A stretch of DNA of 64,000 bases from Scolanthus callimorphus (taxonomy: Eukaryota; Cnidaria; Anthozoa; Actiniaria; Edwardsiidae), in contig CM066916.1 of the NCBI GenBank assembly GCA_033964015.1, forward strand, positions 15,354,501-15,418,500, written 5' to 3'. The notes below the pieces were generated by a model that was not told the DNA's origin, ran no database searches, and saw only the letters and a program-made list of their open reading frames with translations. Every line of letters starts with the position of its first letter. The first letter of the stretch is position 1. Made by a program: the position numbers and the translations under genes. Below are positions 36,358-48,300 of this stretch, in pieces.

Positions 36358-39300
36358 TGTTTAATGTATCTCTTGCAGCCGAAGCTGAATTACAGATACG
36401 GTCAGCAAACAGTTAATATTACATTACAGGCTAATAAATACATAATAGGCTGATAAATTTACAATTACATTATTGATAATCATGAGGCTTAGTCTTAGTC
36501 CCTAGCTATTTCCCCAGCGTAACTGTTCGTGATAAAATCCCTGAACCTGTTGGTGTTGCAGGGCTTAATGTGTGGGATGAGTGGGCCACGGAGTTTGTAA
36601 TGACCAGAGGATGGTTGAATTCTCTCTTTAACTAATCTATGTACTGGGTTGCTAACTGATAGCTGTTTGATGAACTCGCTACATGCCCTAGATCTCCTAT
36701 CAGAAAGTGACTCTAATTGTGCCGCAGTAAGGGCATCATTATACGAAATGTTGGGGAAAATGATTGCAAGCGCCCGTTTTTGCACTCTCTCGATGGCGAG
36801 AGATAGGTATTGAGGCAAGTTAGAAAAGACAACTGAGGCGTACTCTAAGATCGGCCGGAGAAGCGCGCAATAAACATTCACAATGTCAGGAGCAGGTACT
36901 TTACAACGCTTTAGTGTTCTAAGTGCATACAGCCGGCGATTTGCTTTCTTAACTATATAGTCGCAGTGCACGCCCCAGGACAAGTCGTCTGACACGTGAA
37001 TTCCGAGAAATTTAAACGACTTGACACACTCTATTTGGGATCCGTCTACAAAAAGGGGCGGGCAGCTGTAACTATTATAGTGTAAGAAGTCAATCACCAT
37101 GCTCTTGCATTTACTAGGATTTAACCGCATGTTGTTACAATATGCAAATGAGTGGATGTTGTTAACGATACTTCCAAGGACCGATGGAGAGTTCCTTGGG
37201 ATCACCTCAAGGACGGTTAAGTCATCGACATATTTAGCTCTAGGCCCCCATTTCCTGACAAGGTCGTTAACCATAATGGCAAACAACAGAGGGCCCAGAC
37301 GGGTTCCCTGTGGTATTCCACCGTTCAGCTTTAAGTACGGCGAGAGGGCTGGTGTGATTGCAACACATTGGTTTCTGTCTAGCAAGAAGGATGCAAAGAA
37401 GGACATACGACTGAAAACTGAACTAAGCAACGCGAGGCAAATTATACAATTACTGCTAAGATGGTATACTGCATGAAACGGCAAAGCAATACTGTATCAC
37501 AAACCTTAGTAAAATAAATAATAGGCGAGCTTCCGATGGAAAGTAAGAAGCTCTGGCAACATCCCAGTTGAATTACATTTACCCACGTGTAGGTGGACTC
37601 GTTAAACTCTTAGGCAGCAAACCGTCAAAATCCCAAAACTCAGACCAACAGCCACAAACACAGTGAGTGCCACGTGAAGGAGGGCAGAAACCAGTGGAGC
37701 CATGAAGACGACGAATTTTATTATTCCAGATTGTAGTCGGTGTTGTAGAGTTGTAGAATGGTGGAGCTGGACGTAGACGCGACCGGCCGAAGCGAGTAGA
37801 TCCAACAAGTGAATACTAATGAGTAGCACCTTACATTTGCACTAATGGGGACCAGTTAAAATAGTACATCAAAGGCAATCAAAAAAAAACTCCGCAAGTT
37901 GTCGATGAGGCATGAGAAAAAAACCTGCTGAAGAGAAGAGACTTTCATTTATCCCCCAATTTTGACCGCGTGTCAGTAGCAAAACATTTCTTGTTGGAGA
38001 AAGTAATTTTATAAAAAATGGAGCAAAATATAATATCCCACTTGTTTTTACTGCCGCGTTTGGAGTCTGGTTAAGATTTCAACAGCGTCGGCCTGAGATC
38101 GGCATCGATAACTTCTTTATCAAGGACTAAATGTCTGGCTATATTTTTGCAGGTCCTGCTCTTTAGCTGATAAATATCCGCTTGTCTTTTTTTTTCTAGT
38201 AATGGCCAAGCAGTTTGGATACTAGATCGCCTATACTCTCCGAGCTTACTTCCTTATAAAAAGAAGTCTAGACTCTCCAAATTCGCTTTTATTTATCAAT
38301 GATGCTATTCGACTGATGCTTCACATTTTCAGAAACTTTGTACTGTTTGTAGGTATATTTGTGAGTTGGCAGCAGTTGAAATTAAAGTTATCTCGTTTAA
38401 TATCCACTGACTTAAGAAAAGGCTGCCTCGAAAATGTTCAGTATCCTTCGTCCAAGTTCTTGAAACGAGTAGAGTCGAAGAGAGACTTGAATGTCTTGCA
38501 AGGAAATCGCTAAAACTAGCGCTCAAGTATAAATAACGTTCTTGAGTTGATTGCCCACTACGAATATTTTCGATTATTTTCATCCAGCTGCAGGCAAAGT
38601 GAGCTTTCCTGTCTGTTGCAATCACTTTTCCTCTGTTCCTCTGTTAGAGTTGAAAGCTTTCTGCAAAACCCTGTGAGTAAACTAAAGTTGTTTTTCTGTC
38701 ATTCACTCAACAGAAGAGGTGGCTTTAGCAAATTTTTCGCGAGCTGGAAACGCTGCTATTCTTGTTGTCCGTGTTTAAAGCTTATCGAGATTTAATTGGT
38801 AGAGGGCCTCAAAATCCATACAGCAAGCTCTTTCTGTACTCTGCAGTATTATAGTTTTCTGTTGCCGTTTTGTTTTGCTGCCAGATCTGGCAAACTTATT
38901 CGCTGTCGTCGCCGTCTTTGTGCGATTTTCGCCTCTCATCCGAGCTTTCTTTCAGAATACTCTCGCTTTCTGAAGTCCAGGAAAGCTCCGATTCTTCAGG
39001 ATATTCACTCGATCTTCCCTTATCTCTTCTCCATTTTCTCTAGCCAAGTACACTGCTTCTAATGTCTAACCTGTCAAGGGGAAAGGCTTTTGTCTTGGCA
39101 GGTTACTAGTAGCGAGCGAGTTTGCACTCTGTTTTTCCCTCAGCTTTTTTCCACAAGTTGCATTCTGATTGGTGCAACCTAAGCATTCGAATACTTTTGC
39201 GCGCGAAGTTCAAATCTAAAAATAGATACTTTTCTGACTGTGATGTGGGCAAATACAGTAGTGAAAGATTCTAACTCTGTTAATCCACTCTTGCTTCCTA

Positions 39301-42300
39301 GATTTTGCGCACCCGTAATCGGCCTTGCTTTATTCAAAACAAATTTCTTTTTTTTTGTAATCTATTTTTATTGTTATTTTTTGTAAAACGAGACCATTCA
39401 GGTTACATTTTTACTAATATCTTTATTGCAATTTCTGTCTAAAGCGGTCTGTGAGTTGCTGTTTGTTGTACGCGTGAAATTACGAGAATGCGTAACGTGG
39501 CGTCACGCCCAGTTCATCTTTTTTGACAAGAACGCAATATTTACACAAATAGCAACTATCTTTTAAACTCCTAATTACAAACGTTGAAAGCATTTTTTTT
39601 ACGATTAAAAAATATTGTTACACCTATTCCTATTCGGAGCGCGCTTTTGCAATTATACTCCGTATACCCATATTCAGTCGACTTCGACGTTTTTTCCGAC
39701 ATCGAAATTTCCAGAGGGGGTGAGGGGTAAAAAATTTTCGTGCGGAAATTCCAGAGGGGTGGGGGGTAACAACCAGGCACCAAAATCGGAAATTCCAGAG
39801 GGGTGGGGGGTCATTTCTGAACACCCTTCCGTGGGGGGGGGGAGGGGGGGTATGGATATTTTTTGGAAACACACATTGGAAATTAGATTTAATTCACTCA
39901 ATATTTGAAGCTTAGCTTTGTGGATAAGACTACATGTGTTTTGGTGAAAACGTTTTTGCTGAAAAGGGGTGTGCATTGGCTTGAAATCATAGACAGAAAT
40001 CAATAATGATTGACTGTAACATTGGTTCATGATAATAAAGCCAGCATCACAGCCAGCTGAAAGACAAAAGCATTTTCCCCTCTTTTAATCCTCTGTAATG
40101 TCATTTTTTGTCAACAGAGATCAGACTAAGACATTTCATTTATTAGGCAGTTTGCTAGAAAATGCAAGGGGTTTTCTCTGCTCACACGCATAACAAAGTT
40201 CCCAGGCACAACAGGCTTTGGCAATAAAAAAAAAATCCCCCCAACCCCTGGACATTTGCTACAAGCTAACTTTGCATTTAGCTTTGCATTGCTTTTATTC
40301 ACTGTGCATTTTTTTTAACGCCAATTTAGCTTGTAGATCTCATTTCTACAAGCTAATTCTAAAGAAACAAAGTTCTAACCCTACCTACGGACAGTTAAAA
40401 AAAATCATTTGGGTCAGGATTTTTTTCCCTGCAAGCAGATTACCCCTGATGGACATTTTGCACATTAGGGAGTGGTCATTATTTAACGGGGGGGGGGGGG
40501 GGGGGGGCGCGGCAAATATATGGGGGGGGGGCTTTGATTTTTTGGGCGCCGATTTAGGGGGGGCTCAAATTTCTGGGCTTACGTTTGAGGGGGGGGCCAA
40601 ATTTTTTTGGGCGCTCATTGTTAGACAGGGTGACATTGATGGCTGCTTTTAGGGTACCTGATGCCTTTATAAACAGAGTGTTTTTTGCGTTTTTGTGGTC
40701 GGCTCGCGCTGCGCGCTCGCCATCTACAACAATAAATAACTTTACTAGCTTTGCGCGCATAAAAAGCGGATGCTCGGTGTAGTACTTACAAACTAAAACA
40801 TCGTACTGGGCTATGATTTATTTGGAAAATTTCTATGATGTTTTTTCAGTGACTCCATTTCTTCAGCGTGATTTTCGTCTCTCAGAAATAAGAATTTCAT
40901 TCACCTCGTAAATCATACAAGCAAACTACGCGCGCATCGGGATACATACAAGCAAACTACTCAGTTGGTCAGCCCTCGCCACTGCCTGAGGCTTGAGCAA
41001 AATGAAAGTTTACAAAGCATTATTAAAGATGCTTCGACCCGCGCAATCTTAGAAGTCTCTATTAACTATTTTGAAATTCAACTTTTACCTTTGGAAATAG
41101 AACAACTGCGGTGGTTAGTAGGGTAGGACAGAGTGGTGAAGGGGTTGTCCGTGATTCACCCCAAATTTGCTCCGTTCGTGAAAACAGGAAAATTATTGCC
41201 GTGATCCGCGGAAATCTCATGCCCTCGTGACCCGTGATTTTACGAATTTCTCTTACGTGACTCGTGATTACAGGCCTAGAGATTCGTGAAACGTGAAAGC
41301 TGGTCATTAGGGACGGACCATTTGATACTTGATTGTCTCCTGACTGCTTTTTAGGGAACCCGACGTCCTTATAAATAGACTGTTTTTTTTTTAATCGGCT
41401 CGCGCTGCGCGCTCGCCATCTACAACATTAAAATGTTTTTTTTTAATTGAGTAAATTTGCTATCAGGCAGCAGTAAATAAAGGTTTAGCAAATGTCAGGA
41501 ACCCCATTGTTAAACACCAAGTTCTCATTTACTCCTGGACTTTTCCCATTCTTTAACACGATGGTTAGAACGTAGCTATTTTCCTCCAGTTGGACAGCTT
41601 TCATACGAATTACGCTCATAACGTTTTAACACGTAGCGCAAATGAGCTATAACTTGGCAGGTGAGCAGCCCAGAGAATGCCAATCAAAAATATGATGACA
41701 CGGTTTGATTGATTGACAATGTGACGTCATAATCACCGTGGGAACATAGCCCAAAACATTTTAGTTAGGTAATCGGCTATACAATCAGTTTCTATTTAAT
41801 CGTCGCAGTAAATGAACGACTGTATCGAAAACCGGACTGAATTCTGATAAAACCGAGAGAAGTTATGACTAATTAAAAAAGTTCAAATTTCCCGCTTTGA
41901 TGGTCAATTTGACCATATATGGTAAAAATTCGGCCATTTAGAGAGGGCGCTGCTTAAATCTGTTGGAGACATACGTTTCAGATATAGGAATGTCTCAAAA
42001 TTTGTAGTTACTTTGACTTAGTCATATGATACTTTAGACGTCATATTACGTCAGTATGACGTCTTCTAACATGCAATTTTTACGTCAAAGTGACGTAAAC
42101 AAGGTATCGAGTTTCATGTCAAAGTAACTACAAATTTTAAAATATTGCTATAACTGCTTGAAACAACATCATAGGAGTTAACGCGTTGACGTTTAAAATC
42201 GCCGAAATTTTACCTTATATGGTCAAGGAACAATTAAATTCCAGAGATTCCGGCGGGAGCTTCGAAATCACGATTTCTTAATAACTTTTGATCTATATGT

Positions 42301-45300
42301 TCGATTTTAATGAAGTTTTCGGTTTTGGAGTCGGCTTAGTGGTTAGAACATTTACCAACGTTTAAAATGGTTGATATACAAATTCCTAACTTTGGCGCCA
42401 TTTTCAACGGCCTGTAGTGACGTCACGTTGTCAGTCATCATCTTCAGATTTCCATCAATCGAAACATCTTTCCAGATACTAATACCTTGCCAAATTTGAC
42501 ATAAATCGGATAAATTCCCAGCTCTCTGCATAGCGAGATGGAGGAAAATGATCTCGTTTAGGCCATCGTGTAAACTTATATGTCAAAAATTTGCAGCGCA
42601 CTTCGCGCGCAAAGAGGATACTTTGGTGTAGCATTTACAAACTAAAACACCGTACTGGACTATGTTTAATTTTGGAAATTTTCTGTTATGTTTCTTCCGT
42701 GACTCCATTTCTTCAGCGTGATTTTCGTGTCCCAGAAATGATAATTTCATTAACCTCGTTTCAAAATCGCGCCGCGCTTCGCGCGCATCAGATTTTTAAC
42801 AAATTGTGCAGATTTTTAACAAATTCCAAACACAAGGCTCTGTACTGATACACCAAAGAGCACTTGGATAAGAAATAGAATCCTGAATCCGAATATCTTA
42901 ATAGTAGCGAAAATCCAAAATCCCGTGACCAAAAACCCGAACTGTTCCGGATGCTATAGTAGCATCCGTCCGTCCCTAACTGCATAGTAACACACGTTGA
43001 TAATGTCCGATGTACAAGAAGGAGGAATTGCGACATCTTTTTTCCACGAATCCTAATACTTTAGTTCAATGGTGATTATCAGTTTTGCGTGGATCAATCA
43101 ACTCTTTTAAGAGTTCGAAAAAACTGTGATCTTTCTATTCACATGACATAACAGTAACACTACGAGAGGGGGGGGGGTCATATTTTTTTGGGCTAGCATT
43201 TGAGGGGGGGGTCAAAATTTTTGGGCTTGCATTTTAGGGGGGGTCTAAAGGCCCCGGGTTTGAAAAAAATGCCGCCCCCCCTCCCCCCCGTTAAATAATG
43301 ACCACTCCCTTACCCCAGGGTAACACCAAACAACCAATCTGACTCCAAAGGGGCAGGGAGGAACGCTTGTGCACATTTTCTTATTTACTTCTACCTGGAA
43401 TATGCTATTATGCAAAAGATACTATCATCTTTCTTTTTTCTTGCATGGGTCTTACAGTAACGTCAACTCTCCTGGTTTTGCCAGGTGTCTCAAGAGTTTT
43501 CGCTTTGTTTCCCAGCAAAACTTCAAGATGACTGCCATACATTTACTGTATTTCTCCCGGGAATATTTCAGGAAATTTAGCCATTTCAAGACAGTCTCCA
43601 GATTTTTTAAGTCCCTGGGTTGACGTCCCTGGTCTTAGAGATTCCATGAAATGAACGATTTTCTGATTTTCTTGCTACAGGTCTGGAATCTTAGAATTCA
43701 GACTTGTCACCACACTCTAAATTTTCTGTGGAATTTTAAGACGTAATCCATTTGAAAATCGAGCAACGATTGGAAACAATTCTTGGAACAAAATTATTTA
43801 CATCATATTGTAGACTTCTGTCTTACTGCTTTTGATATCTGATCTAAAATAATCATTTCTTACAACACCGAACATCGAAAATGAATCCTGAAAGTTGTCC
43901 AAATCCATACAATTTGTATAGTTTGACAGCACTATGAAATGAACATCAACAGCCAACACCATATCTTCACAACTTTGAAAAATTATTTCTCAGGTTTCCT
44001 TGGGAATTTCTTCTCGGTGTTATCACCAATTCTTTATTTTATCAATACCTTTCATAAAATGCTAGAAACCCGGGGGGGGGGGGGGGGGGGACTCCCAATA
44101 TTTTAGACGGGGGTGCCCGTCGGGACAATTGATTTTGACCCTAAGGGATAGCAAAATGGGTGTGGCAAACAGCAAATTTACCCCTAAAAGAAAGCAAATT
44201 TGGCGTGGCGACCGCCGAATTTACCCCTAAAAGATAGCAAATTTGGCAGGTCAAAACAAATAAAAGCGAAATTTTAGGTCTTTTAGGGTTTTCAACCAAG
44301 TTTCCTTTGTAAATATCGGTTCTGGTGTCAGTACCAATATATTTCTGGGCAAGGATTGGTCTGAGACTCCCCTTAGGGATAGGTCTGATTTTAAACACCC
44401 CTAAGAGATAGCACGTCTGTCAATTTTATACCCTAAGGGATAGGACGAGCACCCCGTCTGAAAATATGAGGAGTCCCCCCCTCCCCCCCCCCCCCCCCCC
44501 GGGGGCGCTAGAAACAAGGAAATTGGTTTTGCAATACTCTATCTAAAAATTGTTTCCACTTTGTGTCAAGATTACTCGATTTCTCACGGATTTCCTCTTA
44601 AATGCTGTTTCAAGGACTTTAAAGGTACTTTCAGGTATCAGTTATGGTATTTGATGATCCAACCCTCCAAGCCTGTAATTTTGTTTTACTGACTAGGTTA
44701 CTTTAAGCTGTAGGTGTCCCGTTTGACTTTGATTTTTTTTTCAGTTCTCAGGTGCTGATGCTAGGGCTGGTTCACACATGAATTGCAACACAAGGTGCAA
44801 TAAGGTAGCCAAGACTTTTTCCAGGGCATGCAGCTAACCCATCCTGTAACTCTAGACTCCATTTGCACTAAGCACTGTGAAAAAACCCTGGAATTTAAGA
44901 GGTCATATCTAGCCTGCCTGTGGCTTGGTTCATATAAACATACCACCTTTCCAGAAGTATTTTTTCAATCTTGTAACACAAAAAAATGAATGCAACACAT
45001 CAACTCACAAGGATAGCCTACTCAAACTCTTTCCTTTTTGTTGTTCGCATAATTATGAAATCCCAAGTGCAAACAAGCAAAATTTCAAAACACTTTGTGA
45101 TTATTTGTACTTATAATTTCAACTAGACCATGAATTTGTACTTAATCAGTATTGTGATTCAAACATGCCTCCTTTTTAGACATCGAACCATCCGTACGAA
45201 ACGAGAAGCGCTTGAAAGCACTTTTAAAACGCTGCCAAAGCGCTTCGCAGCCAAAAAGCAGCTCAAATGAAGCGCTTTGAAAGTGTTTTTACGTCGGAAG

Positions 45301-48300
45301 CCATTACGCAGCCCGCTGCCAATCCGCTGTGAAGCGGTAGAAGATGTGTGGCAGTGGTTTGCAGCGGTTTAGCTGCTGGGACAATAGATACAACACGTCC
45401 CTGATACAAACCACCCGTCTTTAGATTTTACTAAGTGCGAAACACATTTCAACCTCGACGGGTCGTCGAATAATCAACTTATGCCCGAGGAACCAACAAA
45501 CTCTTTTCTCTTTACTGTAAAATTGTGGCGAATCCGATAATTTTATCGCCTTACTTGTCATACACTTAACTGTGACGCATTGTTCAATATGCGCTCTCTT
45601 TGATAACCAAGTAGCGAAACCATAATACCCTTCTCTGGCTTAATAATGTAGCAACCGCCGCCGTAGCGTAAACAGATTGCTGCTAGGAAAGAAGTTTGAA
45701 ATCATGTTATTAATTTTAGCTTTTGCTGAAATACTATTTTATAGCTACCTTTGCAGTCCAGTCTGACTTGATTGACCGTGAAAAACACAGTGGAAAATGT
45801 GCATATCATCCTTTCTCTAGTGTATCTGAGTTCTGGTTGAGTTTTAAGTTTTCTAGGCCAATAGAAATGTTGAAAAACTTACTGGGATTCCAAATATGGT
45901 ATGCAGATATTTCCTTATAAGGAAGTTGGAGAAAGTCGACACTTTTTCAAGGGAACTATTTTGATGTTATTCCAAAGCAGCTCACCTTATAGTGGGTAAG
46001 GGGGCTATGCTCATTTTTTTGTTGGTAGTTTTTCGTTTACTCTTTTATTTTAAGGGAGCATTCATTATTTATGCCAGGGGGTGGGCTGGCAATTATTAAG
46101 GGGGGCCATGTTAAATTTGGCACGTTCACGTAGAGGGTCACCAGAAAATATGAAAACAACTGTGAGGATTCATCTAGTACGTTTTATGGCAGCAACGACG
46201 AGGTTACACACCTGTAAAATTACAACAAACTGTTTATGCACGCATCAGGAAATGTCTTAAAAATACTGGTTGTTGTTAACTTGGTATCTAGATATCCCAA
46301 CATTTCTTCCTCATCTAAAGGGGGGAGGGGGCTATCATTATTATACAATTTGCCTAAAGGGGTTTTGAGGTTTTTATTGATACTTTGAGGAGGGTCAAGT
46401 TTTTTTTTGGGCTGAATGAAAAATCTTGCCAGCCCACCCCCTGGCATAAATAATGAATGCTCCCTACCAGAACAAGGCTTAAAACTGGATTTAAACCATT
46501 GCTGACTGGAGTTCCAGTAAATCCCCCCTGCAAGGAGATATACTTAGATATATTCTTTATTTGGAACTGTAAGAAATAATAATGATTTACATTGGCAAAA
46601 CTCCAATAAATATAAAAAAATACATTAATTTTTGCCTAATTTTGATTGTTTAATTTCACTTATTTGTTCAAAGAGGGGGTTCGAAGGCTTGTCATGATGG
46701 TCGAGTGATTTTGCAAAGTAGTTCTTCTTGTTCTGTTTTGGTCGCCCATACAAAATTTTGCTATGTTTTCGGATATTTTCTATTAATTTTAGTAACATTA
46801 TTCTTGTGATGCATCCAAGAGGGCCATTTGACGTAAATTGATTTTGGTTTTGATTTCTATGGTATGGAAGAGTTCATATAGTTGGGTAGGATAAAATTGC
46901 TCTTCCATTTCAGTACTTTATTTTTTTCTAACACCTTGAATGACCTGCTTTGTCTCCCGTTTTCGATCCGTAGGTCATGGAAGGACATTGGAAATCCCGG
47001 AGGGGTGAGGGTGGGGAGTCAATTTACTTTCTTTGGAGGGATGAGGGGAGGGGGTCTCCTCTCAACACCCTTCTGTGTGGGGGGATATTTTCTGGAAATG
47101 TCTGGTTCCAGATTATTCATACCCTCCTACGAAGGGATTGGAAATGCCGTCAATTTACCTGATCTTTTCCATACAAATACTGTATTTTTTCTTTGGAAAT
47201 TACATAGAGGGGGTATGGATATTTTTGGAAACACATGATTATGATTATGATTTTTATACTGCAGTACATATTTTTAAGGGGTTTTTTTGTGACTTTCTGA
47301 CTAGGATTCTGTTAGGGGTAGTTAGGAAACTCAGTATTATTAAGCAACTCTTTCCAAGCCAAAAAAAATCTTCAGATGTTTAGGTTTTGCCAGATTTCTA
47401 GGATTCTGTAATGGGAAGTTATGTTTCTCTGGGGTTAAAATACATGTCCACAATACACAGCTCTTCAAATTCCATTTGTCCAACAAGCACCCCCACCCAA
47501 CTGATATGAATGAGTTCTCGACCTTGATTTTTTTGATCACTAGTCCAATCAGGACAAGCACAGAAAAGTTACTTACCTAGCCAACTGGCTTATCAATTAT
47601 AGTCCATTATAGTCTAGTTTTGGTCATTTCTAAATGCTGCTGTCCCCTCTGGCGACCATGTTTCATAGCGCAAAAACGATATAGTGTTTTGATATGACGT
47701 CATAGTGAAATAGGGCAATTATTGTCTGAAATTTGCTATAATATTATTGCATGTATAAGAATTAGTCGTTCTGTAAGAGGTATAAACATTGGAGTTCCGC
47801 TTTTAGGCAGTGCCTAAATCTATATATTATCATGATTCAACCTTTGGTTGCGAATATTTTATTAAATAAACTATCTATCTATCTATCCAAAAAGCAGAGA
47901 GAGAGAGAACATATCGAGGTCAAAGCGCTTGACGAACTGATTGCTTATTTTCTTGCTAATTAGAGTTCGAATAGAAAGCCGATATTTCTTATTGTCCAGT
48001 TGTTGTTCATAAAGTTTGATTTTATTCGTCATTGTTCGCACTATTATATTCTAGCACCGCGATCTTGTGTTTCTGATAGGCCGAGCTATTCTAAAAATAA
48101 ATCGATCTGTAATAAGGCTCTAAGGCATGATGCAGGAGTTGCTCGCTCCTAGTGTTGGCCTTCTGGTATAAATTTCAGCATTTCATCGGGAGTATTTACC
48201 AAATGCCTAGCCAACATAAAACTTTTACCATCAATACGCACTTTTTGTAGGATACTAACTACGCACGAGCGCGAATCGTATTTGGTTCCTGTCAAGCCTA

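Larger units (their letters stand above)
35114..37861. mobile_element. 2.75 kb copy of the AACTGGTC element, with LINE insertion and minisatellites
   Basis: Same tips as the 265 bp copy directly to its left. The interior contains three tandem-repeat blocks and a minus-strand LINE fragment. No transposase recognised. The two copies lie head to tail with almost no spacer. Confidence 0.7.
33712..39875. mobile_element. Possible 6.2 kb composite bounded by inverted TGTGTGTTTCC ends
   Basis: The left edge reads TGTGTGTTTCCAAAAAATAT then CCATACCC; the right edge is the reverse complement, including the inner CACGGAAGGG. Both edges also carry TTCCAGAGGGGTGGGGG, but in the same orientation. A third edge copy is at about 47215-47238. 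The two edges may be one large element that gathered later insertions, or two separate small copies. Confidence 0.4.

Noticed and set aside
36358..37484. Functional reverse transcriptase gene
   Set aside because: It lacks the N-terminal RT and endonuclease regions and ends in a LINE tail; a dead 5'-truncated copy.
41062..41307. Open frame on the minus strand with repeated VTS-H words
   Set aside because: It reflects the repeated GTGATT/CGTGA words of a transposon interior, not a protein.
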